In this document: piece after piece, positions 1-8,454 of the stretch
Layout of the letters: each line of letters begins with the position of its first letter
How positions within the stretch are numbered: the stretch's first letter is position 1
Source: Rhodocyclaceae bacterium
GTDB lineage: Bacteria; Pseudomonadota; Gammaproteobacteria; Burkholderiales; Rhodocyclaceae
Assembly (NCBI GenBank): GCA_030824115.1
Contig: JAVBYI010000009.1
Coordinates: 186,001 to 250,000 of the forward strand
Direction: 5' to 3'
Length of the DNA: 64,000 nt
Program-made: the position numbers and the translations under genes
The notes under the pieces: model-generated
Told to the model about the DNA's origin: nothing
The model's input: the letters and a program-made list of their open reading frames with translations, nothing else
The model's database searches: none

Positions 1-1068
1 GAAACCATCCGTGCGAATGCATTGCCACATGGCGTCATAAACCGCACGCGGCGTGTTACCGCTCGACAGCATGCCCGGATCCTTGCCGCGCACTTCATCA
101 AGCGTGTAGCCGGTTTGCGCGGTAAAGGACGCGTTGACGTTGATGATGCGGTTGCGGTCATCGGTGATCAGCATCGATTCACCGCTGTTGTCAAAGGCAT
201 TGGCGTACAACTGCAATTCTTCCGCGACGGCTTCGGCATTCTGCTTGGCGCGCTCCAGCGCCTCACGACCCTGCTCAATGTGCTCCGCCATGCTGCGCAT
301 GGCACTCGTCAGCTGCCCGACCTCATCGTACGAATCAGGCACCAGGCGGTTGCTCATGTCGCCAAGGGCAATGCGCTTCGACCAAGCCAGCAGACCATGA
401 ATGCGCCGACTGGCACGGCGCGTCACAAAAAACGCCATGCCCAGCAAAAAGATACCGCCCAGGATCGCCATGGCGATGGTGATCCAGACATTCCGGCCAG
501 AGGCCTGGGTCAGGCTCTCACGCGTCACCGAAATTTCCTCGAACGCGTGGCGCGTGAGATGTTGCATGGTGTTCTGAATCACCGCGAGTTGTTCGCCCTC
601 GGTGCGCGCCAACAATTCAAAGGCGGTTTCCTTTTCAAAGTCGCTGCTCAGTTGCATCGCTTCATTCGCGCCGGCGAAGTAGGCGGCCACCGCCGCCATC
701 ATCGTATGGACTTGTCCAATCGCTTCCTGATGCCCGTTTTTCTGCTCATCTGCTGCAAGCAGGTGCAGATACGCCTCAATGCGGCTGCGCGACAGGCCCA
801 GTTCATCGGCCAGCGTCCGCATGGTGTCGGCGCCTTCGCTGGCCTGATGACGCAAGGTCAGGGCGCGATGCACCGCCAGATCGCGCTCCAGTCCCTGCAG
901 AATCTTGAGCCGCTCACTGCTCGCGGCATACATGTCGCCGAGCTCGGTGACTGAACGCTCAAGAATGAAGGCGGAACTGATAATGGCGCCGACGGCAAGG
1001 ACACCGAGGACGACCATCGGCACCAGCAGTTGCTGGAACAGGGTCAAGTTCTTGTAGCGATTCAGCAT
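1..1068 (-). CDS. Membrane sensor protein with HAMP and PAS domains (3' end beyond window)
   Basis: Reading the minus strand from the ATG at 1068 gives 356 open codons running off base 1, so the protein is incomplete at its C-terminus. It starts MLNRYKNLTLFQQLLVPMVV, an inner-membrane anchor. A periplasmic or four-helix segment of about 130 residues follows, then a second membrane helix (AMAILGGIFLLGMAFFVTRR), a HAMP-like linker (GDMSNRLVPDSYDEVGQL), a coiled coil, and a PAS domain (ESMLITDDRNRIINVNASF, QTGYTLDEVRGKDPGMLSSG). The PAS wording is typical of proteins ending in GGDEF/EAL or a histidine kinase, but the output domain is not visible. The start lies 17 bases after the stop of the ModA-like gene in the same direction, so the binding protein may feed this sensor. 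Confidence 0.8.
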   Translation of the reverse strand, partial: MLNRYKNLTLFQQLLVPMVVLGVLAVGAIISSAFILERSVTELGDMYAASSERLKILQGLERDLAVHRALTLRHQASEGADTMRTLADELGLSRSRIEAYLHLLAADEQKNGHQEAIGQVHTMMAAVAAYFAGANEAMQLSSDFEKETAFELLARTEGEQLAVIQNTMQHLTRHAFEEISVTRESLTQASGRNVWITIAMAILGGIFLLGMAFFVTRRASRRIHGLLAWSKRIALGDMSNRLVPDSYDEVGQLTSAMRSMAEHIEQGREALERAKQNAEAVAEELQLYANAFDNSGESMLITDDRNRIINVNASFTAQTGYTLDEVRGKDPGMLSSGNTPRAVYDAMWQCIRTDGF

Positions 1069-1085
1069 CTGCGCGCTGGAAGCGT

Positions 1086-1871
1086 TCAGTGACCCGTGGG
1101 TTCGAAACGCTCGGCCAGAAAGATCTGCCGGGCAGTTTGACTCTGCAGGAACTTCAGGAAATCACGCACCTCCTCCTTGTTGGCGGACGACTTGAGGGGT
1201 GCAAGAAAGTAGCGAATCGGCTTGTGCAAGCGGGTGTCGATGGCAAAACTTTCTTTCAGATGCTGGTTGAGATTGGTGCGAAACAGGATGCCCGCCGTCC
1301 CCGTCTTTTTCTCGGCCAGGGATTCGGCCAGCAGGGTGATGTTCTTTCGGGTCGCAATCTTGTCCTTGATCCGCCCCCACAAACCGGCGCTTTCCAGTGC
1401 TTCCTTGGCGTAACGACCAAACGGTGCCGTACTCGGATCGCCGATCAGGATATCCGTCACTTGTTCGCTGGCCAGATCCTGCAGGTTGTTGAGCTGAAGC
1501 GGATTGACGCTCGCCACCGCAACCACGAGACGATTGCCCCACGGGCTGCTTACCTGCTCGCGGGCTACCAGGGTGTTTTCGACCGCAAAGTCCATCCACT
1601 CCTGATCGGCCGAAACGAAAATGTCGGCATGCAGCGCACCGCCTCGCAAACCCTTGGCGAGCAGGCCGGACGATTTGCAGTTGTAGTCGATCTCGACCGG
1701 GGTGCTGGCCTGATAGGCCGCGCCGATCTTTTTCATGACCTCGCAGGTGGAGTTCGCCAATGCCAGCCGGAGATGCTCAGCCAGCGCGGGTGGTGTAAGC
1801 ACCAGGAACAGGAATAGTGTAGACAGCAGCCCGCGCCAGAAACGCGATGGCAATGGCGATAGCATTGGCAT
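1086..1871 (-). CDS. ModA-like periplasmic substrate-binding protein
   Basis: This 261-residue protein has an N-terminal signal peptide (hydrophobic stretch ending TPPALAEH) and then a type II periplasmic binding fold of the SBP_bac_11/ModA kind: LRLALANSTCEVMKKIGAAY, SGLLAKGLRGGALHADIFVSA, NRLVVAV, GDPSTAPFGRYAKEAL. It probably binds a small oxyanion. The ligand cannot be read from sequence, and no ABC permease or ATPase lies beside it, so sensing by the downstream membrane sensor is an alternative to transport. An ATG at 1925 is possible, but it sits in an inverted repeat. The ATG at 1871 has GGGGGA just upstream and puts the signal peptide at the N-terminus, so I prefer it. Confidence 0.82.
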   Translation of the reverse strand: MPMLSPLPSRFWRGLLSTLFLFLVLTPPALAEHLRLALANSTCEVMKKIGAAYQASTPVEIDYNCKSSGLLAKGLRGGALHADIFVSADQEWMDFAVENTLVAREQVSSPWGNRLVVAVASVNPLQLNNLQDLASEQVTDILIGDPSTAPFGRYAKEALESAGLWGRIKDKIATRKNITLLAESLAEKKTGTAGILFRTNLNQHLKESFAIDTRLHKPIRYFLAPLKSSANKEEVRDFLKFLQSQTARQIFLAERFEPTGH

Positions 1872-1917
1872 CTTGATCCCCCGATTATTTTTCTCGGGTG
1901 TCATGATGGCACATCTG

Positions 1918-1934
1918 CGCCCCAAGTTGGGGCG
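1918..1934. repeat. 17-bp perfect inverted repeat between pgm and the binding-protein gene
   Basis: CGCCCCAAGTTGGGGCG has 8-bp arms around a single base and would form a 7-bp GC-rich hairpin in the leader of the binding-protein gene. No clear U-tract follows on the minus strand, so it may be an attenuator, an operator or a weak terminator. Confidence 0.5.
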
Positions 1935-1944
1935 TCATTTTCTT

Positions 1945-1969
1945 GCCGTCCTACCAGCGCCGACTTTTA
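1945..1969 (+). repeat. Dispersed 24-bp motif, copy 1
   Basis: The copy starts GCCGTCCTACC and continues AGCGCCGACTTTTA. The final TTA is the reverse complement of the pgm stop codon, so the repeat forms the 3' end of pgm. Confidence 0.85.
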
Positions 1970-3586
1970 CGTCAGCGCTGCCCCAACCATCTGCTGCGCT
2001 TCCATCACAATTTGCTGCAAATGCTCGGCACTCCTGAAACTCTCGGCGTAGAGCTTGTAGATATCCTCAGTACCTGAGGGGCGGGCGGCGAACCAGCCAT
2101 TTTCCGTGGTCACCTTCAGGCCGCCAATCGGTGCATCATTGCCCGGTGCCCGAGTCAGCCGCGCCGTGATCGGCTCTCCGGCCAGCGTAGCGGCTGCCAC
2201 CCGCTCGGGAGACAGTTTCTTGAAAGCAGCCTTCTGCGCCGCGCTCACCGGCGTATCGATGCGCAGGTAGTAGGGCGTGCCGTACTGGGCGGCCAGTTCC
2301 TGATAGTGCTGACCGGGGTCCTTGCCGGTGACGGCGGTGATCTCGGCGGCCAGCAGGGCGAGGATGATGCCGTCCTTGTCGGTCGTCCAGGCCTCGCCAT
2401 CCCGGCGCAGGAAACTCGCGCCGGCGCTTTCCTCGCCGCCAAAGCAAACATCGCCATCAAGCAGGCCCTGTGAGAACCACTTGAAGCCCACCGGCACTTC
2501 ATAGAGGCGCCTGCCCAAACTGTTCACCACCCGGTCAATCAAGTCGGAAGAAACCAGCGTTTTGCCAATCGCCGCGCTTTCCGGCCACTGTGGCCGATGC
2601 GTTAGCAGGTAGCGAATCGCGACGGCCAGATAGTGATTCGGATTCATCAGGCCGACCGACGGCGTGACGATGCCATGACGATCCACGTCGGCATCGTTGC
2701 CCCAGGCGATGTCGAACTCGTCCTTGAGGCCGACCAGACTGGCCATGGCATACGGGCTTGAGCAATCCATGCGGATCTTGCCATCGTGATCGAGCGTCAT
2801 GAAGCCGAAAGCCGGATCGACCGTGGCATTCACCACCGCAATATCCAGCCCGTAGTGCGCGGCAATTGGCCGCCAGTAATGCACAGCCGCACCGCCCATT
2901 GGATCGACGCCGATGCGCACATTGGCGCGACGGATCGCCTCCATGTCGATGACCTCGCCCAGCGCGTTGATGTAAGGCGTCATCAGATCGACTGCATGCG
3001 TCGTCGGCGCGGTCAGTGCCTGATCGTACGGCAGGCGCTTGACGGCACGATTGCCCTCGGCCATCAGGGCATTGGCGCGCTGTTCTATCCAGCCGGTGAC
3101 ATCGGTATCGGCCGGGCCGCCATGCGGCGGGTTGTACTTGATCCCGCCATCCTGCGGCGGATTATGCGAAGGCGTAATCACCAGGCCATCGGCACGTGCC
3201 GCCGCCTGATCGGCATTGTGGGCAAGGATCGCTCGCGAAATCGTTGGCGTCGGCGTATAGCCATCATTGGCCTGCAGACGCACATCAACCTGATGGGCGG
3301 CCAGCACTTCCAACACACTTTGCTGCGCCGGGGCGGACAAGGCGTGGGTGTCCTTGCCGAGGAACAGCGGGCCGGTAATCCCAGCCTGCGTCCGATACTC
3401 GCAAACGGCCTGGGCGATGGCGAGGATATGCGCTTCGTTGAAGCTGCCGTTGAGGGCCGAACCACGGTGGCCGCTGGTGCCAAAGGCAACAGGGTGCATC
3501 GCCGGCTGATGATAGGCGGCCAACAGGGCAGGAATGTCCGTCAGACAGTCAGCAGGAGCCGGCTGGCCGGCGAGTGGGTGAGCCAT
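1967..3586 (-). CDS. pgm: Phosphoglucomutase (alpha-D-glucose phosphate-specific)
   Basis: The enzyme interconverts glucose-1-phosphate and glucose-6-phosphate in the cytoplasm, linking glycogen or nucleotide-sugar synthesis with glycolysis. At 539 residues it has the usual length for bacterial Pgm. Visible family motifs are FGTSGHRGS near the N-terminus, the phosphoserine loop [12 protein letters not shown], the metal-binding loop [10 protein letters not shown], the sugar-binding FGGEESAG, and the phosphate-binding [11 protein letters not shown] near the C-terminus. The ATG at 3586 is preceded by a strong AAGGAGG. It is divergent from the coiled-coil gene at 3683. The stop codon falls inside a copy of the dispersed motif. 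Confidence 0.97.
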   Translation of the reverse strand: MAHPLAGQPAPADCLTDIPALLAAYHQPAMHPVAFGTSGHRGSALNGSFNEAHILAIAQAVCEYRTQAGITGPLFLGKDTHALSAPAQQSVLEVLAAHQVDVRLQANDGYTPTPTISRAILAHNADQAAARADGLVITPSHNPPQDGGIKYNPPHGGPADTDVTGWIEQRANALMAEGNRAVKRLPYDQALTAPTTHAVDLMTPYINALGEVIDMEAIRRANVRIGVDPMGGAAVHYWRPIAAHYGLDIAVVNATVDPAFGFMTLDHDGKIRMDCSSPYAMASLVGLKDEFDIAWGNDADVDRHGIVTPSVGLMNPNHYLAVAIRYLLTHRPQWPESAAIGKTLVSSDLIDRVVNSLGRRLYEVPVGFKWFSQGLLDGDVCFGGEESAGASFLRRDGEAWTTDKDGIILALLAAEITAVTGKDPGQHYQELAAQYGTPYYLRIDTPVSAAQKAAFKKLSPERVAAATLAGEPITARLTRAPGNDAPIGGLKVTTENGWFAARPSGTEDIYKLYAESFRSAEHLQQIVMEAQQMVGAALT

Positions 3587-3603
3587 GGTAATCCTCCTTG
3601 ATT

Positions 3604-3626
3604 GTCTGTTGCCTGAACAGGCAGAC
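3604..3626. promoter_or_regulatory. Imperfect inverted repeat in the divergent pgm promoter region
   Basis: GTCTG at 3604-3608 is mirrored by CAGAC at 3622-3626, with an inner CCTG-AA-CAGG. It lies between the divergent starts at 3586 and 3683. It could be an operator or a 5'-leader hairpin for pgm; no regulator is implied by sequence alone. Confidence 0.35.
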
Positions 3627-3682
3627 TTTATTGGTCACTATTCTAGTCCTCGCCCTCACCGCAGTCAGGCTAGTCTAATGGG

Positions 3683-4558
3683 ATGAATGAAGGCACCTCC
3701 CTCGACGAGCAGCGTACGGCACAGGCCGAGGCACTGGCGCGCGCGGGTGCCGACGAACGCGCCAATCACGCCGCGCTGCAGCGCGAGGCGGCGCTTGAAG
3801 TCTTGCTGGCCGCAGCCGAAGAACGCACCCAGTCGGAACGGCTGGCGGCCGAACAAGCGGCAGCACGCGCGGCCAACGAAGCGCAGGTGCGGCGTCTCGC
3901 CATCGACAAGGCGCGTGCCGAACAAACCGCCGAAGCGGCCCTGAAGGCACGGCTGGAAGCCGAGCAACATGCCTGTGCCGAGGCGCAGCGCAAGGAACAG
4001 GCACTGGCCGATCTGGCGGCAGCCTCGGCAGCACGCGCCAAACGCGAAGCCGACATCGTTGCACTGGAAAAGGAAAAGGCCGCCGCCGAGCGGGCCGCCA
4101 TCCTTGCGGCACAGGAGCGCGTGCAGTCGGAGCAGGCGGCCGAAACGCTCGCCCTCACCAAGATCGCCATGGAAGAGGAAACCGCACGCCTGCTGGCGCA
4201 TCGCCTCGTTGTCGAAAGAGAGGCGGCCGCTGCAGCTGCAGCACGCCAGCAGACCGAGGCCGAGCTTGAAACCGCCCGTCAGGCGCGCATGGACCTGGAG
4301 GGCGAACTGGATGCGCTGGCCACCCAGCGGCCAGAACCGGCCACGGTACCGACAGCCCCTCCCGCCATGATGACACCTGCCGCCCCGTCATCGCCGACTT
4401 TTGCCAAAGTCGGCTGGGGCAAGCTGGCCACCGGCGTAGCGCTGTGCACTGCGCTCGGACTCATCGTTGGCCTCTGGGTCAACGAAACACCGGCCCGCAA
4501 AAGGGCCGGCGTGGAACAGTTCAAACTCGACACGCGGCTGGCATCGCTGCGGCCCTGA
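3683..4558 (+). CDS. Alanine/glutamate-rich coiled-coil protein with a C-terminal membrane anchor
   Basis: I recognise no named family. Residues 1 to about 210 are almost entirely Ala, Glu, Arg, Gln and Lys in heptad-like order (EERTQSERLAAEQAAARAAN, EAALKARLEAEQ), predicting a long coiled coil. A Pro/Thr-rich linker follows near 215-235, then one membrane helix (LATGVALCTALGLIVGLWV) and a short basic tail. This suggests an anchored rod or scaffold protein. A long antisense frame exists only because of the repetitive, GC-rich codons. The ATG at 3683 follows the divergent pgm promoter region. An inverted repeat lies within the linker codons. Confidence 0.75.
   Translation: MNEGTSLDEQRTAQAEALARAGADERANHAALQREAALEVLLAAAEERTQSERLAAEQAAARAANEAQVRRLAIDKARAEQTAEAALKARLEAEQHACAEAQRKEQALADLAAASAARAKREADIVALEKEKAAAERAAILAAQERVQSEQAAETLALTKIAMEEETARLLAHRLVVEREAAAAAAARQQTEAELETARQARMDLEGELDALATQRPEPATVPTAPPAMMTPAAPSSPTFAKVGWGKLATGVALCTALGLIVGLWVNETPARKRAGVEQFKLDTRLASLRP
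4393..4414. repeat. Hairpin GCCGACTTT / AAAGTCGGC inside a coding region
   Basis: Two inverted half-copies of the 3' end of the dispersed motif face each other with a 4-base loop, inside the linker of the coiled-coil gene. The flanking CCCCGTCATC resembles a shortened 5' half of the motif. Confidence 0.5.
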
Positions 4559-4561
4559 GCT

Positions 4562-4756
4562 TTACGACTTATCCTTGATCGGGCAGGTATTCATGCCCAG
4601 CAGCGGGTAGAACGGGCAGAAGCCGAGCGCGCCGGTAGCCAGGGGAACGATGCCAATCCAGGCCCAGACGGGGCCGCCCATCAATGCCCAGGCGATCAGG
4701 GCCAGACCAGCGACGATGCGCAGAATTTTGTCGATACCGCCAACGTTTGCTTTCAT
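4562..4756 (-). CDS. DUF2892 (YgaP-like) small inner-membrane protein
   Basis: This 64-residue protein reads MKANVGGIDKILRIVAGLAL, then two membrane helices around GPVWAWIGIVPLATG and a cysteine-bearing tail (FCPFYPLLGMNTCPIK). The NVGGIDRxxR start and CPxYxxLGxxT tail are hallmarks of the DUF2892 family. That domain often occurs with rhodanese-type sulfurtransferases, so a sulfur-related role is possible but not shown here. An ATG further upstream would add an unrelated extension. The chosen ATG has GGAG about 8 bases before it. It lies directly downstream of the Crp/Fnr gene on the same strand. Confidence 0.85.
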   Translation of the reverse strand: MKANVGGIDKILRIVAGLALIAWALMGGPVWAWIGIVPLATGALGFCPFYPLLGMNTCPIKDKS

Positions 4757-4843
4757 GAGAATCTCCAAGGGTGGTTTGTGGAAGTGGCGCCATTTCAACA
4801 CCTGCACCCCGGCACCGTCAGTAACCAAAGTCACATAGGGTGA

Positions 4844-5485
4844 TCAGGCTGAAAGTTTGCGCAGCCCCGCCGGATCAAGAATTTCGACTTGCTCCCGACC
4901 AAGCCGCACCAGACCCTGCTCGGCAAAACCCTTCAACAGGCGGCTGACCATCTCGCGCACACTGCCCAGCTCATCGGCGAGTTGCTGGTGTGTGGTCTGG
5001 AGCAGCTTGCCGCGCCCGAGCAACAGGTTGGCCAGGCGCTGGTCAAGCTTCTGGAAGGCCACCTCTTCCACCAGTTGCATCAATTCACTGATGCGTTCGG
5101 CAAACAACTGAAAGACGAAGATGCGGAATGGCACATGCGCCAACAGTTGATCGAAAGCCGGCTTGGGCAGGAAAACAAGCTCGGTGTCGCTCTCGGTAAT
5201 GCCGCAGGCCCTGTAGTCGACTTGGCCGAGCAGGCAGCTTGAGGTCATGATGCAACTGTCGCCGGGCAGCACGCGATAGAGTGGCAGTTCACGGCCGTTG
5301 GCGCTACGCTTGACGACGCGGATGCCGCCGGCCAGCACGAAAGGAAAACCCTGGCAGGGCTGGTGCTCGTCGAAGAGCAACGTACCCGCCGGCACAATCA
5401 TGGTCTGCGCACCAGACAGCAGGCGCTGCGCCTCGCTGGATAAACCAGACAGTACCGGATAGAGCGCGTTCAGTTGAGTTGTCAT
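4844..5485 (-). CDS. Crp/Fnr-family transcriptional regulator
   Basis: The 213-residue protein has an N-terminal cyclic-nucleotide-type beta barrel (VPAGTLLFDEHQPCQGFPFV, LYRVLPGDSC), a dimer helix and a C-terminal winged helix-turn-helix. The recognition helix reads SVREMVSRLLKGF; the E-x-x-S-R pattern matches the FNR class that reads TTGA half-sites. The N-terminal cysteine cluster of true oxygen-sensing FNR is absent, so the signal is unknown. Three cysteines near residues 78-95 (GDSC, SSCLL, RACG) could be redox-active. The gene lies just upstream of the DUF2892 gene, a pairing that fits sulfur or redox stress. FNR-type palindromes occur elsewhere in the window (17307 and 37815). Confidence 0.88.
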   Translation of the reverse strand: MTTQLNALYPVLSGLSSEAQRLLSGAQTMIVPAGTLLFDEHQPCQGFPFVLAGGIRVVKRSANGRELPLYRVLPGDSCIMTSSCLLGQVDYRACGITESDTELVFLPKPAFDQLLAHVPFRIFVFQLFAERISELMQLVEEVAFQKLDQRLANLLLGRGKLLQTTHQQLADELGSVREMVSRLLKGFAEQGLVRLGREQVEILDPAGLRKLSA

Positions 5486-5510
5486 GGCGCAGGACTATAC
5501 CGCCCTGCAT

Positions 5511-5533
5511 GCCGTCCCGCGAGCGCCGACTTT
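5511..5533 (+). repeat. Dispersed 24-bp motif, copy 2
   Basis: The copy reads GCCGTCCCGCG and then AGCGCCGACTTT. It lies just upstream of the Crp/Fnr start codon, in the divergent region before the GAF gene. Confidence 0.8.
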
Positions 5534-5663
5534 CACGGTGGCTTCATCCGCCGATCCGGCGCATCAGTCACCCTTCCCACTTGAGCGATTGATCAGGCTA
5601 CTACTTTAGCTCTATCATTTGCCGTGCCGACTCACTTAACACGACAATACGGACACCCAGCAT

Positions 5664-6107
5664 ATGGACAACGATAAAACAAGAAAACTGGCGCTGTCCA
5701 TCCTGGATGACGGACAGGACAAATTTAATGCCATGCTTGGCATTGTCAGTCGAATCCGGGATGGCACCTACGAGATATTTGCTGTCTCTTCGGATACCGG
5801 GATTCCTGAGGTGGGAGACATCTATCCACTCAAGGCCGTCTATTGCAGGGAGGTTGCCCAAAGCAAGCGTACGGTTGCGATTACGGAGATAGACGGGATA
5901 CCCGGTCTGCGCTTACACCCCCTGTATGACACCATTCCCTGCGAGTTCTACCTCAGCTCACCCATTCTCGTTGATGGCCAAGTATGGGGCACCTTGAACT
6001 ATACGAGTCTTGAAAAGCGCTCGGCCCCGTTCTCGGCTGATGAGATTCGCTATAACGAAGTCAAAGCAATGATGATTGCCACGGCAATTGCAGAAAGTAT
6101 CGGTTGA
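5664..6107 (+). CDS. Small stand-alone GAF-domain protein
   Basis: The 147-residue protein is essentially one GAF domain. It has a helical start with ILDDGQDKFNAMLGIVSRI, the central YEIFAVSSDTG, the ligand-pocket segment YPLKAVYCREVAQSKRTVAI, and the closing FYLSSPILVDGQVWGTLNY strand pair. No output domain is attached, so it may act as a free ligand sensor or through a partner. It stands alone between two minus-strand transcription units. The ligand is unknown. The shadow frame on the opposite strand has no domain content. Confidence 0.8.
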   Translation: MDNDKTRKLALSILDDGQDKFNAMLGIVSRIRDGTYEIFAVSSDTGIPEVGDIYPLKAVYCREVAQSKRTVAITEIDGIPGLRLHPLYDTIPCEFYLSSPILVDGQVWGTLNYTSLEKRSAPFSADEIRYNEVKAMMIATAIAESIG

Positions 6108-6135
6108 GCTGAACAACCATTGAGGGCGGCCTGTC

Positions 6136-6160
6136 GCCGTCCTACCAGCGCCGATTTTTA
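6136..6160 (+). repeat. Dispersed 24-bp motif, copy 3
   Basis: The copy reads GCCGTCCTACC and then AGCGCCGATTTTTA. As in copy 1, the terminal TTA supplies the TAA stop of a minus-strand gene (the ferritin-like gene). The 5' half can also pair with GGGCGGC just upstream. Confidence 0.85.
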
Positions 6161-6658
6161 TACGCCGCCGCCGCGGTGCACCGTCTCGTAGTAGAGCTTT
6201 TCCAGTTCGAGTTTATGTTTCGTCTCTTCGCTGGCGAGGAAGACGAACAGGTCCTTGATTGGGCCCGCCGGTGCGGTTTGTGCCAGTTCGCCGTAATGCG
6301 ACATGGCCGCGTGCTCACGGCCCATGGCGTATTGCAGCACCGCCTGGTCGTCGGGGTTGTCGCCGAGGTCGGGCAGGTGCAAACAATCGGAAAACTTGCT
6401 GTCGGCCGCCGTGCGCTGGATTTCTTCCTTGACCTGTGCGGCAATGTCGGCGCGTTGCGCCAGCGCGCCGAACATATCGTAGTGGCGCTGTTCCTCGGCC
6501 GCCAGTTCTTCAACCAGGTAGCGAATGCGCTTGCTGACCTTGGGAATCAGCGCCGTGTAGAAATCGCGCGCAACTTCCTCGAAATGCGTGGCCACCTCGA
6601 GAATTTCTTTCAGCGAGGTCTTGCCGCGCAAGCGATCGATGCCGTGGCCTTCGGTCAT
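6158..6658 (-). CDS. Ferritin-like (rubrerythrin-type) diiron protein
   Basis: The 166-residue four-helix protein carries the paired carboxylate/histidine signatures of the ferritin-like superfamily: FEEVARDFY in helix 1, EELAAEEQRHYDMF in helix 2, GREHAAMSHYGEL in helix 3 and ASEETKHKLELEKLYYE in helix 4. No rubredoxin domain is present. Members act as peroxidases, oxidases or iron handlers. The start at 6658 overlaps the stop of the oxidoreductase gene (ATGA), so it is translationally coupled as the last gene of the 13-gene operon. An upstream start would run through the preceding gene in another frame. A role protecting the Fe-S subunits, or receiving electrons from them, is inference. Confidence 0.88.
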   Translation of the reverse strand: MTEGHGIDRLRGKTSLKEILEVATHFEEVARDFYTALIPKVSKRIRYLVEELAAEEQRHYDMFGALAQRADIAAQVKEEIQRTAADSKFSDCLHLPDLGDNPDDQAVLQYAMGREHAAMSHYGELAQTAPAGPIKDLFVFLASEETKHKLELEKLYYETVHRGGGV

Positions 6659-8454
6659 TTCTGCACTCCTTGCGAAATGGCGGTGTGGATGCTCGCCGCA
6701 ACACGATGGCCGTCCGCCACGGCCGACACCACATCCGGGCCACGCACCATGTCGCCGGCCGACCACAGCCAGGGTTCGCTGGTGCGCCCACCGGCATCCA
6801 CCTGCAGGCGGCCGCGCTGCCAGACCAGCTGCTCGGTGAGCGCGTCGCCGAGGAGCGAGGTATCGGCCATCTGGCCGATCGCCTCGACCACCATCGTGCC
6901 CGGATGGAACTGCTCGTCCGTTTCGTCGTAGGTCGGCGCAAAGCGTCCCTGCTCGTCGAAGATGGCCTTCACTTTCCAGGTTTTCAGGCCCGCCACCGCG
7001 CCGTTCTCGATGACGACTTGTTGCGGACCGCGCGAATCGAGGATGACGACATTCTCCTCCCCCGATTCCTTGATTTCGTCTGCATCGGCGAGGAAGTGCG
7101 GCAGGTCTTCGAGCGCCGTCAGGATGACTTTCACTTCGCCATACTGTTTTTTCTGCAGGCGCGCCAGCGTGCGGGCGATGTCCATGGCGACGTTGCCGCC
7201 GCCGATCACCACGGCCTGACGCGGCGTGCCGATGTCTTCACCGGCGGTAACGCGGCGCAGCAGGTCGACCGCCTTGCGGACGCCGGGATGCTCACTGCCG
7301 GGGATGCGCGTGCCGCGACCATCCTGCAGGCCCAGTGCGATCAGCACGGCGTCGTAGTCGGCCTTCAGCTGCTCCAGCGTGATGTCCTTGCCGATGCGTA
7401 CGTTGCAGCGGATGTCGACACCGACGGAGCGGATGATGTCAACATCGCGGTCGATGGTGTCGTAGGGCAGGCGATATTCGGGAATGCCAAAACGCGTCAT
7501 GCCGCCGGGCTTGTCGAGCGCTTCGTAGACGACAACCTGATGGCCTTTCTTCGCAAGGTCGAAAGCCGCGGTCAATCCAGCCGGACCGGCGCCGACGATG
7601 GCGACTTTCTTGCCGGTCGATGCGGCGGGTTTTCCAACTACCCGCTTGATCTGCTCGTCGGACACCTGATCCATGATGTGGCGCTTGAGCCATCTGATCG
7701 CAATCGCGTCGCCTTCATGGCGCGCGGCGCAGGTCGATTCGCACTTGCGGGTGCAGACGCGGCCGCAGATGCTGGAGAAGGGGTTGGTTTCGTAGAGCAG
7801 CTGCACGCCGAGATCGTAGTCGCCGTCGCGAATCGCCTTGATGTACTGCGGAATCGCCATGTGCGTCGGGCAGGTGGCGACGCACAGGCCACAACTGACG
7901 CAGCGGTCGGCTTCGAGTTTCGCGTGTTCGATGTCGTAGCCATGGACAATCTCGGCGAAGGACTCGATGCGCTCCGCAGGCTCCATCTCGGGCATGTGTT
8001 CGCGCAGCCGGGTCGGGCCGGTGATCTGGTGTATCTCGGGGCGGCGATAGCCCAGTGCTGCATCGTCCCAGGGCTTCTTGTCGACGCCAGGGATGAAGCG
8101 GAAGGCGTCGCCGTCGCTGTCGGCCCAAGTGTAGATGTTCGACATGTTGAGCGACTTGGTCATGCAGACGTCGACGCACAGCGCGCACCAGCAGCAGCGG
8201 CCGTAGTCGATGCGCGGGCGCAGGCCCGAGTCGCCCTGCTTCGTCTGAATGCCTTCGACCGGCACCATGTCGATGGCGCCGTTCTGGCAGATCGCTTCGC
8301 AGGTGCCGCAGCCGATGCAAAGCGCCACATCGTTCTGATGAAAGCCGCGATAACGCGGCGCGGCCTCACGGCCAATCGGGTCCTTGATCGAGACCGGATC
8401 GTGGAACAGGTGCTTCCACGCGGTGAAGGGCGAGAGGACGTCCTTGATGCTCAT
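6655..8454 (-). CDS. NuoI-like ferredoxin fused to GltD/NfnB-type FAD-NAD(P) oxidoreductase
   Basis: The 599-residue protein begins with a two-cluster ferredoxin of the complex I NuoI type: C46/C49/C52/C56 and C87/C90/C93/C97. It continues as a glutamate-synthase-small-subunit-like module with another cysteine set (C185, C188, C191, C195), then C230/C234/C238/C242, an FAD dinucleotide fold (VAIVGAGPAGLTAAFDLAKK) and a second nucleotide fold (AVVIGGGNVAMDIAR). It probably moves electrons between NAD(P)H and the quinone- or substrate-side Fe-S chain of the membrane complex, replacing the NuoEFG module. The ATG overlaps the stop of the NuoD-like gene, and its own stop overlaps the ferritin-like gene. 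Which nucleotide is used, and the direction of electron flow, cannot be read here. Confidence 0.9.
   Translation of the reverse strand: MSIKDVLSPFTAWKHLFHDPVSIKDPIGREAAPRYRGFHQNDVALCIGCGTCEAICQNGAIDMVPVEGIQTKQGDSGLRPRIDYGRCCWCALCVDVCMTKSLNMSNIYTWADSDGDAFRFIPGVDKKPWDDAALGYRRPEIHQITGPTRLREHMPEMEPAERIESFAEIVHGYDIEHAKLEADRCVSCGLCVATCPTHMAIPQYIKAIRDGDYDLGVQLLYETNPFSSICGRVCTRKCESTCAARHEGDAIAIRWLKRHIMDQVSDEQIKRVVGKPAASTGKKVAIVGAGPAGLTAAFDLAKKGHQVVVYEALDKPGGMTRFGIPEYRLPYDTIDRDVDIIRSVGVDIRCNVRIGKDITLEQLKADYDAVLIALGLQDGRGTRIPGSEHPGVRKAVDLLRRVTAGEDIGTPRQAVVIGGGNVAMDIARTLARLQKKQYGEVKVILTALEDLPHFLADADEIKESGEENVVILDSRGPQQVVIENGAVAGLKTWKVKAIFDEQGRFAPTYDETDEQFHPGTMVVEAIGQMADTSLLGDALTEQLVWQRGRLQVDAGGRTSEPWLWSAGDMVRGPDVVSAVADGHRVAASIHTAISQGVQK

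Noticed and set aside
3604..3626. A LexA/SOS box in the pgm promoter region
   Set aside because: CTGT and ACAG are seven bases apart rather than eight and the inner sequence does not fit.
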